From the NCBI RefSeq assembly GCF_012396365.1, contig NZ_JAAXPG010000020.1:97544-161543 (forward strand): a DNA stretch of 64,000 nt, written 5' to 3'. The stretch is from Nocardiopsis alborubida (GTDB lineage: Bacteria > Actinomycetota > Actinomycetes > Streptosporangiales > Streptosporangiaceae). Every line of letters begins with the position of its first letter. Position 1 is the stretch's first letter. Both the position numbers and the translations under genes were made by a program. This document shows positions 35,659 to 44,855 of this stretch, in pieces. The notes beneath the pieces are model-generated. The model saw only the letters and a list, made by a program, of their open reading frames with translations, made no database searches and was not told where the DNA came from.

Positions 35659-35661
35659 TCA
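35268..35661 (+). pseudogene. remnant of a secreted-type protein gene
   Basis: From just after an in-frame TGA (35265) to the edge of the NB-ARC gene, one frame shows near-perfect G/C third positions and a sensible protein, including FLAPTGAAAVFGCPGSDAAM, then DEFSANGASYTGAFAAVGQV and GVLSDPMHGETGADTVRVL. It has no start codon before ATG 35394 and no stop before it runs into the antisense NB-ARC gene. Both ends therefore seem lost. I cannot name the family; the composition suggests an exported protein. Confidence 0.45.
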
Positions 35662-38106
35662 GGAGTCCGTGCCCTGCACCTGGGCGCCGACCTCCTCGCG
35701 CAGGCGCACGGCCCTGGGATCGGAGAAGCCCTCCAGGGCCTCCAGCGCCTCGCGCCAGTGTCCGCGAGCCGCCTCCGCGTCACCGCTGGCGGCCACCACT
35801 GAGGCCAGCCGGTCCAGGCACACCGCCAGCCTCCACCGGTCCCGGTACCTGCGGTAGCCGCTGGCCGCCTGCCGGTAGAACTTCGCCGCCTCCTCGGGGC
35901 GCTCCAGCGCACCGTAGACCTCGCCCACCCCCTCGAAGGCCTCCGCCTCACGCACGTGGTCGGCGATCGCGCGGTGCAGGACCGCCGCCTCGTGGAAGCA
36001 GGACAGAGCCTCCTCCATGTGCCCGAGCAGGACGTGGGTCCTGCCGAGTTCGAGGAGCGCGTACCCCTCCCGGACGGTGTGTTCGAGTTCCTGGGCCAGC
36101 TCCAGGGCCCTCTGGATGAAGCCCAGTGATCGGTCGGCCCGGCCGAGTTCCCGCCAGGCAGCGCTCAGGGAGGTCAGACAGGCGAACTCGCTCATACGGT
36201 TGCCGGTCCGTCGATGGACGCCGATGGCCTGCTCGGCCAGGGCCGCCGCCTCCTCCGGCCTGCCCAGGTCGAGGAGGCAGCGGACCAGGTTTCCCTGGAT
36301 GATCCCCTCCCAGAGACTGTCCCCGAGGGCCCCGGCGAACCCGAGGGAACGCTCCAGATGGTCACGGGCCTCACCGAGCCGGTGCTCGCGCAGGTGGACC
36401 AGGCCGATGGCGTTCAACGACATGGCCGCACCGAGATCGTCGCCCAGCTCGCGCCGGAGCTCCAGGGCACGCCCGTGGTGGGTGATCGCGTCATCGGGCT
36501 GGTGGGACTGCAGACAGGCGATGCCCAGGCCCTCCTCCAGGTCGGCCTCGACCGAGGGGCGGCGTTCGCGTCGTACCGCCTCCAGACCGCGGCGGACAGC
36601 GGCGGTCCACTCCGCGCCGAGGCTGTGGAAGGCGGGGAAGTGCCGCAGGACCAGGGGAAACCGCCAGACGAGGCCGTCCAGACCGCTGGCGGCGGCCGTC
36701 GCCGCCGCGGCCATCAGGTTCTTTCCTTCCAGTTCGAACCACCGGACCGCGTCGCCGTTGTCGGTGAGGACGGGGCTCCCGTGCGCCTCGCCGCGCAGCA
36801 GCCCGTCCGGTTCGGGACGCCGAAGATTGGAGTCGACCACCCCGAGCGCGGCGTACGCGGTGCGCAGGTACCAGGTCAGGAGCCGATCCAGGGCTTCGCT
36901 CCGCGGACCCGGCTCCTCCCCGTCGCGCACCTGATCCATCGCGTAGGAGCGGATCAGGTCGTGGAACCGGTAGCGGTCCGGGCCGGTCTGCTCCAGGAGG
37001 TGGGCGCCCGCCAGGGTGTCCAGGGTGCGCCGGGCCCGACGGGCGGGCAGGTCCGCCAGGGCCGCCGCGGCTCCGGCGGTGAAGTCCCGTCCGGGGTGCA
37101 GGCCGAGCAGCCGGAACAGGCGTGCGGCGCCCTCGGGCAGGGCCCGGTAGGACCAGGCGAAGACGGAGCGGACCGTGCCGGCCTCCTCCTCGTCATCGGT
37201 GGCCAGGGCGTCCCACAGCGAGGATTCGTCGCGAAGGTCCTGGATGAGGTCGGCCAGCGGCATGTGCGGGCGGCTCGCCGCGCGCTCGGCGGCGATGCGC
37301 AGGGCCAGGGGGAGCTGTCCGCACAGCCGGGCGAGCTCGGCCACCTCCTGCGGGTCGTCCTGCGGCCGGTGGCGGACCGTGACGTGCTCCAGGAGTTCCA
37401 CCGCCTCGGCGGGGTCCAGGGTGCGCACGGTGAGGCGCTGCGCGCCGTCCCTGACGACCAGGCCGGACAGCCGGTCCCTGCTCGTGACCACGACCGCGCA
37501 GTCGGAGGAACCCGGCAGCAGCGGGCGGACCTGTGCCGCGGTCGAGGCGTTGTCCAGCAGGATCAGGACGCGTTTCTCGGCCAGGAGGGAGCGGTAGAGG
37601 GCGGAGCGGCTGTCGGTGTCGGGGGGAATCGAGCTCGCGGGGATCCCGAACGCCCGCAGGAACCGGTCCAGCACCTGTTCGGGGGCCATGGGCAGCCCGG
37701 GACCGTACCCCTGCAGGTCGACGTAGAGCTGTCCGTCGGGGAAGTGGCTCCGAACCCGGTGGGCCCAGCGCAGCGCGAGAGCCGTCTTGCCCACTCCGGC
37801 GGTACCGGCGATGACATGGACCGTGGCCTCGGAGGGGCCGTCCTCGTTTCGTGCGGCTCCCCGCACCGGCGTGCTGAGGATCTCGAGTTCGCCGGTACGG
37901 TTCACGAACCCGCGTACGTCACCGGGGAGCTGCCGGGGCACCGGGGCGGGGGATCGGTCCGACCCGTGCCCGTGGAAGTGGACCCCGCCCCGGACGTCGC
38001 GTGCCTGGACCGCGCGGCCGGAGACGTCCGCCATCCGCGACCGTGCGCCGTCGGACGGGTCCTCCTCCGCTTCCTCGCCGTGTCGGGGCGTGCCTCTATC
38101 GGACAC
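35659..38106 (-). CDS. NB-ARC-TPR STAND ATPase with N-terminal amyloid-like motif
   Basis: GTG 38106 overlaps the DUF6879 stop and gives 815 residues. The N-terminal 60 residues have no effector domain but contain VQARDVRGGVHFHG (33-46), a motif resembling the short amyloid-signalling sequences at the start of many actinobacterial NLR-like proteins. The NB-ARC follows: Walker A GTAGVGKT (101-108), Walker B VLILLDNAS, VVTSRDRL and a GLPLAL-like CGQLPLALRI. A winged-helix region (FHDLIRSYAMDQ) and about eight TPR units (480-800) complete it. Such STAND proteins oligomerise on ligand binding to TPRs and recruit an effector. It ends an operon with DUF6879 and a small gene. Confidence 0.88.
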   Translation of the reverse strand: MSDRGTPRHGEEAEEDPSDGARSRMADVSGRAVQARDVRGGVHFHGHGSDRSPAPVPRQLPGDVRGFVNRTGELEILSTPVRGAARNEDGPSEATVHVIAGTAGVGKTALALRWAHRVRSHFPDGQLYVDLQGYGPGLPMAPEQVLDRFLRAFGIPASSIPPDTDSRSALYRSLLAEKRVLILLDNASTAAQVRPLLPGSSDCAVVVTSRDRLSGLVVRDGAQRLTVRTLDPAEAVELLEHVTVRHRPQDDPQEVAELARLCGQLPLALRIAAERAASRPHMPLADLIQDLRDESSLWDALATDDEEEAGTVRSVFAWSYRALPEGAARLFRLLGLHPGRDFTAGAAAALADLPARRARRTLDTLAGAHLLEQTGPDRYRFHDLIRSYAMDQVRDGEEPGPRSEALDRLLTWYLRTAYAALGVVDSNLRRPEPDGLLRGEAHGSPVLTDNGDAVRWFELEGKNLMAAAATAAASGLDGLVWRFPLVLRHFPAFHSLGAEWTAAVRRGLEAVRRERRPSVEADLEEGLGIACLQSHQPDDAITHHGRALELRRELGDDLGAAMSLNAIGLVHLREHRLGEARDHLERSLGFAGALGDSLWEGIIQGNLVRCLLDLGRPEEAAALAEQAIGVHRRTGNRMSEFACLTSLSAAWRELGRADRSLGFIQRALELAQELEHTVREGYALLELGRTHVLLGHMEEALSCFHEAAVLHRAIADHVREAEAFEGVGEVYGALERPEEAAKFYRQAASGYRRYRDRWRLAVCLDRLASVVAASGDAEAARGHWREALEALEGFSDPRAVRLREEVGAQVQGTDS

Positions 38107-38707
38107 CGGCGATGTCCGCCCCGCCCACCTCGCGGACGAAGTAGGACTCCAAGGCCTCGGCGGCCGCGTGGAGGGCCGCTATCTCCGACCTGCACTGCGC
38201 GGTGACGTCGGGATCGGCGAATCGGACCGCCCCTTGGAGCACGCCCTGCTCGTCGTAGAGGATCTTGTAGGTCACCTCGTCTCCGAGGGTGACGACCTCC
38301 GGAACGGGGCGGTCCTGCTCGAAGGACGCGAGCCGTTCGGGGGAGACGACGCGGATGTCCTCGCCGCACTGGGCCCGGACCCGCAGGGAGTGCAGTTCCC
38401 AGAGCAGGTAGACGGGGAAGGGCTTCTCCACGACCCGGACCCGGCGAACACCGCACCCCGCCCGGGCGAGGCGGGCGAACTCCTTCCGAAGAGCGGGGCG
38501 GTTGTCCTCCAACAGGCGCAGGGACTCGTCCCGGCGCCCGTCGAGAAAGGCCAGCCAACTCCTGCTTTCCGGTTGATGGAACTCCTGCTGCCGTTCGAGC
38601 TTGTAGACGTCGGTGTCCCTGAGTGACCCGAAACGGTTCCTGAAGTCACTGGAGTAGTCGGTGAGCGCCAGGTGATCGCCGGGAAGGGAGTCGATGGTGT
38701 CAAGCAT
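38096..38707 (-). CDS. DUF6879 family protein
   Basis: The 203-residue product (MLDTIDSLPGDHLALTDYSSDF) matches the DUF6879 pattern: LERQQEFHQPESRSWLAFLDG near the start, a central VRRVRVVEKPFPVYLLWELHS, and VPEVVTLGDEVTYKILYDEQGVL. DUF6879 genes usually sit beside helix-turn-helix or NB-ARC genes in streptomycetes and relatives; the fold is thought to be a small alpha/beta domain and the function is unknown. It overlaps the small gene upstream by eight bases and the NB-ARC gene downstream by eleven, so the three are translated together. Confidence 0.85.
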   Translation of the reverse strand: MLDTIDSLPGDHLALTDYSSDFRNRFGSLRDTDVYKLERQQEFHQPESRSWLAFLDGRRDESLRLLEDNRPALRKEFARLARAGCGVRRVRVVEKPFPVYLLWELHSLRVRAQCGEDIRVVSPERLASFEQDRPVPEVVTLGDEVTYKILYDEQGVLQGAVRFADPDVTAQCRSEIAALHAAAEALESYFVREVGGADIAGVR

Positions 38708-38969
38708 CGGGAATATCCGATTTCGCTGAGATCAGTGTGGAACGGGGGATGACGACGAGTCGCTCGTCCTCCGCGATCGCGGCCCCGTTCGGGAGCCGAT
38801 GGGCATAGGTCCGCGTCAGGTCACGGCCGATCACCGCGATGTCACCGTTGGAGAGTTCCCAGATGTCGGGGCATCCGTCGACGTGGTCGGTGTTGCCCAG
38901 CTCCGCCGGTGATCTGCCCAGCCTCCGTGCCATGTCCGCGGCGGGATCCGCCTCCCAGGGACGTGTCAT
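38700..38969 (-). CDS. small partner of the DUF6879 protein
   Basis: ATG 38969 has AAGGG eight bases upstream and gives 89 residues (MTRPWEADPAADMARRLGRSPA). The first half looks helical, the second a beta region (GDIAVIGRDLTRTYAHRLPNG, RLVVIPRSTLISAK). Small proteins of this kind commonly precede DUF6879 genes, with start-stop overlap. No DNA-binding helix-turn-helix is evident. It is probably a dedicated partner of the DUF6879 protein; function unknown. Confidence 0.75.
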   Translation of the reverse strand: MTRPWEADPAADMARRLGRSPAELGNTDHVDGCPDIWELSNGDIAVIGRDLTRTYAHRLPNGAAIAEDERLVVIPRSTLISAKSDIPDA

Positions 38970-39343
38970 CGTGAGCCCTTCCACGCACTGTTCGGGGGTG
39001 TACGTGCGCCTGACGAAAATAACACGAAAGCACGTATTGCCTGGGTGATGATCGTGTCGCCCACGGACACTATCGTCTTTCCCCGCCAGGCGTTCCGTGT
39101 TCCTTTGAATCGGTCCCAGCTTGCCGTGTCGCCTGAAGGACAGGTCAGGGGGTGTGTGGTGCCAAGGGTGGCTTTTTGCCTTCTGGTGTGGCGGTGAGAC
39201 TGTTTCTCGGCTTTTGCTGAAGTGAAATGTGGTTTGTCCGCATCCGGCCATGGTGCGGGAGGGAAACAAGGGTCTTTGGTCCCTGAATTCCCTGTTCGCG
39301 GGTAACCTATGGCGGATTCGCATACGAGGCGCGCACGGTTCCG
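38970..39343. other. intergenic region, AT-richer
   Basis: This 374-base stretch lies between two minus-strand units and is less GC-rich than its neighbours. It must hold the promoter of the 38969 operon; a TATTTT-like box near 39014-39022 is a candidate. I see no gene or RNA in it. Confidence 0.5.
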
Positions 39344-40366
39344 TCACGGCACGGGGTCGACGTCGAGCACGTGGACGCCCTCGGCGGAGGAGACCACGAT
39401 CGTGCCGTCGGGTGTGGCCAGGAGGTCGTGTACCTGTGGCGGCACCGACCAGGGGATGACGGCCTTCTCCGGGGCGTCCGTGTCCAGGAACAGATGACAC
39501 AACTGTCCCGAAGGCTCCTGTAGGTAGCGCCGCCTCTGGATGAGGACGGCGACCGGACGGCCGCCCCACTCGGTCACCCGCGACACCAGCACCCACGGAT
39601 CCTCCGGGAACACCGGCTCCAGGTCGGGCAGGGTGACGATGTTCCCGGCCTCGGCGAGGTAGGTGCGTCCGGCCGCGTGAGCGATCTCGACGTCCCGGTC
39701 CTCGGGAACCCCGCTGTACAGACCCACCTTTCCCACCCATGCGCCGTCATCCGCCCGCTGCACGTAGACGAAGCACTTGTCGAAGACGCTGAAGTCTTCG
39801 GCCCCGAACTCGACGACCTCCTCGGTGCTGGGCCAAGCCAGGTAACCGTGCCGTAGGGTGAGCCGCTCGCTGACCTCCCGGTATCGGTAGTGCTCGTAGG
39901 TCATCGCGGGGACGGGCTCGCCGGTGGCCAGGTCCATCGCCGACACCCAGTGGTCGTAGGTCCCGTAGCCGCCCTCATGCAGGAAGAGCAGGTCACGGCC
40001 ACCGTAGTGGCCCAGGGCCAGGTAGCACATGTCGTAGACCTGTTCCCCCGTCCGTGTGCCGGGGAGGGGGAAGGTCTCCAGGACGGACCCGTCACGCACG
40101 TCGGCGATCACCAGGTCCTTGGAGGTGGTGAACGCCAGGACCGGTTCGGGTCCGAGTGCGGGAAGGTCGACCAGGTGGATCGGCGAGGCGAAGGAGAGCG
40201 CGGGGCCCAGGGGGCGGCGGCTCCTCAAGTCGAAGGCGGCCGCGAGGAAGCCGTCGTTCAGGAGACCGAGTTCGGACTCGTCGTCCACGACGACCAGCAA
40301 GGTGTCTCTGACCAGTTGGAGGCGTGCCCCGTGCCAGTCCTCGCCCAGCAGACGCGTCTCCCGCAT
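39344..40366 (-). CDS. WD40-like beta-propeller protein
   Basis: The 340-residue product (MRETRLLGEDWHGARLQLVRD) consists almost entirely of beta-strand repeats of the kind TLLVVVDDES, VLAFTTSKDLVIADVRDGSVLETF and GTIVVSSAEGVHVLDV, which suggests a six- or seven-bladed propeller. There is no signal peptide, so it should be cytoplasmic. No catalytic motif is visible, and a protein-binding scaffold role is most likely. It lies 60 bases downstream of the DUF6177 gene on the same strand and may be expressed with the type VII-linked set, but the link is not certain. Confidence 0.7.
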   Translation of the reverse strand: MRETRLLGEDWHGARLQLVRDTLLVVVDDESELGLLNDGFLAAAFDLRSRRPLGPALSFASPIHLVDLPALGPEPVLAFTTSKDLVIADVRDGSVLETFPLPGTRTGEQVYDMCYLALGHYGGRDLLFLHEGGYGTYDHWVSAMDLATGEPVPAMTYEHYRYREVSERLTLRHGYLAWPSTEEVVEFGAEDFSVFDKCFVYVQRADDGAWVGKVGLYSGVPEDRDVEIAHAAGRTYLAEAGNIVTLPDLEPVFPEDPWVLVSRVTEWGGRPVAVLIQRRRYLQEPSGQLCHLFLDTDAPEKAVIPWSVPPQVHDLLATPDGTIVVSSAEGVHVLDVDPVP

Positions 40367-40426
40367 CGGGTCCCCTCTCGTCGGTTCCGGTTCCCCGGCA
40401 TCGTAGAGCTCTCTGAGGGGCTCCGG

Positions 40427-41938
40427 TCAGTCGGTGGTCGCGGGCATCCGGAACCTGATCACCGGGACGGTGTCCGTGTCCGCTTCCTCGCCCTGTCCCG
40501 GTGACTGTTGCCCGGATTCCCTGTCGGGGTCCACGTGGGTCAGGAGCGCGCCGAAGCCAGCCCAGCCCCCGCCGCCGTGGCCACCGCCACCGGTGAGGTC
40601 GTACCAGACGGCCGGGGTCATCGCAGGTCCGACCGGGACGGCGCGCACGGGTGCGTCCAGGGCGCGGTCGACTCCCAGGGAAGCGACGGTCTCCACCCCC
40701 AGGGCCACGCCCACCGGTGTCGGTCCGCCCGTCCGGTGGGGACTCCGGTTCAGGTCCGCGCGGCCTCGGCGGCGGCGCACCTCCATCACGTGCAGTACGC
40801 CCCACTCGGTCAGCTCCCGCACGATCGGCACCAGGGAGGACACATCCGGTTCGTCCCCCGGCGGATGGCTCACCGTGAGCGTGACGGTCTCGCGGACGCC
40901 CTCCCGGGTCCGGCGCACCCGCAGAGTGCCGCAGAAGGCGCGTACGCCCTCGGGACGCACCGACCCGGGCGGTCCGGCGAACACCAGCCACGAGGGACGG
41001 GGAGACCGGTTCCGGCACAGGTCCGTGAGGGCGTCGGTCTCCCATGCCAGGGTGGCGGGTTCGGTGGGGCCGAACAGGGAGGGCGCGGCTCCGGCCAGGG
41101 TCTCGGTGAGCAGCTCGACGGTCTGGCCCAGGACCAGGTTCGGATCGGCCGGGTGGTCGGCCTTGAGGGTGACCTGGAGTTGGTGGTCGGTCTCCTCCGG
41201 GGCCGGTTCGGTCCGCAGCGGGGAGTCGGCCACCGGGGTGCCGGGCGGGTCGGCGATGAGGCCGTAGCGTTCATCCCAGTGCAGCGGGCGGCCGGAGAAC
41301 CCGTCGCGGAACCCGTCTCCGTCGGCCACCGCCCAGCGGGCCAGGGGCGCGGTCAGCAGGGTCGCCAGCGGTTCGGTGAGGCGTGAACCCGGGGGCGTCA
41401 CCAGCTGAAGGGCTCGGCCCTGGCGCGCGTGAGCGGCCAGGGCGTCGGTCAGCCAGGCCGAGACCGGGACGACGGGCCGGTCCTCGACCACGACGGCGGC
41501 CTCCTCGGTGAGCGCGGAGACCATCGGATGCCCTGTGTCCCGGACGGGCAGCCCGTCGAGCCGCGGCAGGCCTTGCTCCGGCTGCCACACCAGCCCGCCG
41601 TACCACTCCACCAGGGTGTCGGCGAAGCGGCGCATCGCCTGCCGGGTGGTGGGGTCGGCCAGACCCGCCTCGGTGGTGCGGGCCTCCACCCACCAGGGCT
41701 GTGCGGGCAGGGTGTCGGGAAGCGTGGTGTCCAGGAGCCGTTCGGCCTCGGCCGACACCGCGAGCCGTTGGGCGGCGTGCACCGCCGCGACGAGGTGCCC
41801 CGCCCCGTCGCGTAGCTGGACGAGCGCGCCGTCGGCGACCAGGCGCACGCGCAGTGACGGCCCGGCCGCGGCAAGGGCGCGTGTCAGCCCGGGGACGCCC
41901 GGCGGGTGCTCCAGGAGGGCGACCAGGGTGCGGCTCAC
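40427..41938 (-). CDS. DUF6177 family protein, type VII secretion-linked
   Basis: GTG 41938 has GGAG eight bases upstream and gives 503 residues (MSRTLVALLEHPPGVPG). It matches DUF6177, a soluble actinobacterial family found beside DUF6507 and WXG-like toxin genes. Visible marks are ALVQLRDGAGHLVAAV, an Arg/Trp-rich helix (MRRFADTLVEWYGGLVW), HWDERYGLIADPPG, and a Gly-rich loop (GGGGHGGGGWAGFGALL) near the C-terminus. The biochemical role is unknown; its constant partners suggest a chaperone or targeting factor for the secreted toxin. A 121-base gap separates it from the putative immunity gene upstream. Confidence 0.8.
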   Translation of the reverse strand: MSRTLVALLEHPPGVPGLTRALAAAGPSLRVRLVADGALVQLRDGAGHLVAAVHAAQRLAVSAEAERLLDTTLPDTLPAQPWWVEARTTEAGLADPTTRQAMRRFADTLVEWYGGLVWQPEQGLPRLDGLPVRDTGHPMVSALTEEAAVVVEDRPVVPVSAWLTDALAAHARQGRALQLVTPPGSRLTEPLATLLTAPLARWAVADGDGFRDGFSGRPLHWDERYGLIADPPGTPVADSPLRTEPAPEETDHQLQVTLKADHPADPNLVLGQTVELLTETLAGAAPSLFGPTEPATLAWETDALTDLCRNRSPRPSWLVFAGPPGSVRPEGVRAFCGTLRVRRTREGVRETVTLTVSHPPGDEPDVSSLVPIVRELTEWGVLHVMEVRRRRGRADLNRSPHRTGGPTPVGVALGVETVASLGVDRALDAPVRAVPVGPAMTPAVWYDLTGGGGHGGGGWAGFGALLTHVDPDRESGQQSPGQGEEADTDTVPVIRFRMPATTD

Positions 41939-42059
41939 GGGAAAAGCTCCTTCAAGAACGGATGCGGGGACGTGGCTGGTCCTACTCGGTGGCTCTGCCC
42001 TCGGCTTCCTCACGCAGTTTCTCGTGGAGTCAGCCGGAAACATTTAACGTGCTCTGAGT

Positions 42060-42383
42060 TCAGGGCAGCCCGGGTCGCTCCCATGTAGGGTTGTCATCTC
42101 CGTCGAATCGCATTCCCAGGCGCCAGCCGGTCTCATTTTCCAGTAGGTGAAAAATATACTCAGCATTCCTCGATACTTCGTTCCAGTCTGATCCGTAAAC
42201 TTCTATGGATGTGCTGAACCCATCATAGATGTCGAGCTCTTCAATATCGAGGATCATCCCCCCCAGGTGAACCTCGACCGTGTCGACGATTGCTTTCTCG
42301 TGTTCATAGTCCGGCATGGAGCGGATCTTGGCGACGACTTCGTCCACTCCTTCGGAAGTCATGATAAATTCTGAGCGCGCCAC
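42060..42383 (-). CDS. putative immunity protein to CdiA-C-like toxin
   Basis: The 107-residue acidic product (MARSEFIMTSEGVDEVVAKI) starts eight bases after the toxin stop. It has AT-richer codons than the surrounding genes, with third positions often A or T, which is typical of recently exchanged toxin-immunity cassettes. It has no signal peptide and looks like a small alpha/beta protein (VEVHLGGMILDIEELDIYDGFSTS). I cannot place it in a named immunity family. The position directly behind the toxin module, the acidic nature against a basic nuclease, and the base composition support an immunity role. Confidence 0.7.
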   Translation of the reverse strand: MARSEFIMTSEGVDEVVAKIRSMPDYEHEKAIVDTVEVHLGGMILDIEELDIYDGFSTSIEVYGSDWNEVSRNAEYIFHLLENETGWRLGMRFDGDDNPTWERPGLP

Positions 42384-42391
42384 TTTTCTCC

Positions 42392-44725
42392 TTATGGCCA
42401 GGTGATCACGTAGTCATTACCGATCAAAATGAGCTCATCAATGTCTCCGCCATTTCTGGGGAGTGCTGACCGTAGTGCTGAAAAGGCTGTATCCTGGGTG
42501 GTCCCCGCTGCTCGCAGGTCGATGGCCAGGCGGCTGGACTGCTTCTTCCCGCTGCGGATGTTCTGAATGACGGCGTTTTTGCTGTCGGATTCGGCTGTCT
42601 TGAACTCAAGGGTGAGCTGGGTTCCTGATATCACGGATTCTGGTGATTTTTTGCCTTCTATTGTGGACTCGTCGACCGAGAGTGTGCTGATTCCGTGGTC
42701 CTCCAGGAAGCTCGCAATGGATTTCTCTTTTTCGGAAAAGTGCTCCCATCCTTCGCCGATCCTGCTCTCGATGTCATTGAATTTTGGTTGTTCTTCCCTG
42801 TAGCGTCCGGGCGCCAGGTTTTCCGGGGGTGGGAGCGTGCTGTCGGAAATGGAGCCATTGAATGCATCCAGCAGGACCCGCTGTGCTGGTCCGCCTCTCG
42901 AATGGGCATCGCTTGGATTATCGTCGGGCTCTTCCCCTTGCCCGTCATCCGGGCTGACGGGAGGTCCGTCGGAGCCATCACCATGCCCTCCACCATTGTG
43001 TCCTCCACCGGGTTCCGCCGGGGTGGCCGCGTCGCCGTCCGGATGGCCGCTGTGCCCTCCGTTCGGGTTGCTGTCGGCGCCAACCGCATCTTTGTTGGCA
43101 ACAGTGTCGCTTGTGGGTTTGTCCGCGTCGGTGGGACTGGTGACCGGGGCCGCGGGACTCTCCTGCCCCGAGGTGGAGCCGTCATCGACGGGGGAGGCCG
43201 CCCAGGGGTCACGGGAGGTGCCGGCGCCGCTGTCCGAGGTGCCCTCATGCAGCTCCCGGGCGGTCGGGGCGTTGGTCTCCCTCGGCGCATCGGCCTCGCC
43301 CCCCACCGGGGTGCCCTCGCTGCTCGGGACCGTTCCGTCCCCGCTCGGGGAGGGAGCGTCTCCCACGGGAGCGGTGGGGGTCTCCGGTGCCGGAGGAGCT
43401 GCCGGGGGCGGGGAGCCGTGCGGTGTCCCCTCGGTACTGGGAGATCCGCCGAGCTGGCTCTCCAGACCGGCCAGGGCCTCGTGCATCCCGCCTACGGCAC
43501 CGCCCGGGTCGGGCTGACCTGCGGCGGGGGCTGTGGTGGCCATGCCCACCGTGTCGGTGCCGCGGAGCCCGTTGCCAGCGCCGTTCACACCGTGGGTGCT
43601 GTGGCCGCCGCCAGGGGAGCCGTTACCGTCGGACCCCGATCCCGATCCCGACCCGGACCCTGACCCCAGGTCGGGGCCGTCAAGGAAGACCCTGCTCCAG
43701 CCCAGGGGAGAAGCCATGAGCGCGATGTTCCCGGCTCCGTTCACGATGGTGTACTCGGGCCGGTGGTCCCACTCACTCACCGGAACGATGGAGTCGCCGT
43801 ACGCCTGCCACGCCTCCTTCGCGTTGGCGTACTGCGCGTCCAGGCTGTCCGGCGCGATCCACTCGCCCTGTCCGTCCGAGCCTGCCAATGCCCAGAAGCT
43901 GCTCTTGGCCTCCTCCCAGTTCGCAAGGAGGTTCTGGCCGTGCTCGGTACCGAAGGGATAGACGAACCGGCCGTCCCGGTACAGCCCGGTGGTGACCCCC
44001 AGGCCGACCACCGCACCGATGGCGATGTCGCCCACACTCCAGAACAGGTTCTCCAGGGCGCCGGGTGGCTCGTCCACCGCTGAACCCCACGGGTTGGCCT
44101 GGTCGACGGGGGCCGAAGCCGTGCCGTACACCTGCCAGGTGCGGTCGCCGCCGGTGGAGGTCTGGTCGTGGTTGGCCTTGTCGCTGTGGCCGGTGAAGAA
44201 GGTACCGCCGTAGTGCTGGCCGATCGCGTTGGCGCAGGCGCGTTCGGCCTCCTGGTACTCGTGGACGGCCGCGGCGACCCGGTTGTTCAGGTCGTTGTTG
44301 CGCTCGCGCTCGTCCTCGTCCTCCAGCCACTCCCTGTCCCAGCCCACGTCGGCGCGGAAAGCCTCGGCCTCCGCCTTGAGGCCGGTCAGGCGGGACTTGA
44401 GCTCGCGCGCGGTCTCGGCGAAGGTCTCCAGCGCACCGGCGGCGTCTCTGACGCCGGACGCGACCGCGGACCCGTCGGAGGAGACCGGGTCCAAGGCGCT
44501 GAGTAGGGTGTCGGCCTCCGGCGCCACGTAGATGCCGGTGAGGGAGGCCCAGGTGGAGGTGATGCCCTCACCCGACTCCTCGATGGCCTCGCCGACGGCG
44601 CGCAGCCGGCCGGCGGCCTCTTCGAGCTCGTCGGGATCGACGTTGGGGATGGGGACCAAGCCGGGTACGATCCCGCCGTCGCTGGCGGGTGCGCACGACT
44701 CTGTGGAGAAGGAGGTGAATTCCAT
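42392..44725 (-). CDS. polymorphic toxin, type VII-type N-terminus and CdiA-C-like nuclease
   Basis: The 777-residue product starts at ATG 44725 with a weak AAAGG site. Residues 25-190 are helical with a WXG/LXG-like pattern (TSTWASLTGIYVAPEADTLL and an Asp/Glu/Arg coiled stretch), suitable for ESX-type secretion. A middle domain (200-350) is followed by a long Gly/Ser/Pro/Asp-rich disordered linker, including a (GS)n run encoded by GATCCC-like hexamers near 43640. The last 125 residues resemble the CdiA C-terminal tRNA-nuclease fold: EKEKSIASFLEDHG, then LTLEFKTAES with Glu707 and Lys709 as candidate catalytic residues. The toxin end is AT-richer than the rest, indicating domain swapping. 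It probably cuts RNA or DNA in competitor cells. Confidence 0.82.
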   Translation of the reverse strand: MEFTSFSTESCAPASDGGIVPGLVPIPNVDPDELEEAAGRLRAVGEAIEESGEGITSTWASLTGIYVAPEADTLLSALDPVSSDGSAVASGVRDAAGALETFAETARELKSRLTGLKAEAEAFRADVGWDREWLEDEDERERNNDLNNRVAAAVHEYQEAERACANAIGQHYGGTFFTGHSDKANHDQTSTGGDRTWQVYGTASAPVDQANPWGSAVDEPPGALENLFWSVGDIAIGAVVGLGVTTGLYRDGRFVYPFGTEHGQNLLANWEEAKSSFWALAGSDGQGEWIAPDSLDAQYANAKEAWQAYGDSIVPVSEWDHRPEYTIVNGAGNIALMASPLGWSRVFLDGPDLGSGSGSGSGSGSDGNGSPGGGHSTHGVNGAGNGLRGTDTVGMATTAPAAGQPDPGGAVGGMHEALAGLESQLGGSPSTEGTPHGSPPPAAPPAPETPTAPVGDAPSPSGDGTVPSSEGTPVGGEADAPRETNAPTARELHEGTSDSGAGTSRDPWAASPVDDGSTSGQESPAAPVTSPTDADKPTSDTVANKDAVGADSNPNGGHSGHPDGDAATPAEPGGGHNGGGHGDGSDGPPVSPDDGQGEEPDDNPSDAHSRGGPAQRVLLDAFNGSISDSTLPPPENLAPGRYREEQPKFNDIESRIGEGWEHFSEKEKSIASFLEDHGISTLSVDESTIEGKKSPESVISGTQLTLEFKTAESDSKNAVIQNIRSGKKQSSRLAIDLRAAGTTQDTAFSALRSALPRNGGDIDELILIGNDYVITWP

Positions 44726-44855
44726 GGGGCCTTTGGGGACGGGGGAGGGCAGAGGGCCGGAGGGGCATCAGGGGAGACGGGGATGGAAAGGGGCACGTTG
44801 GCCGCGGCGCCTTGCCCGGCGCGCCGGTGGGCCTGGGGAGCATCCGGGCGGAGGG

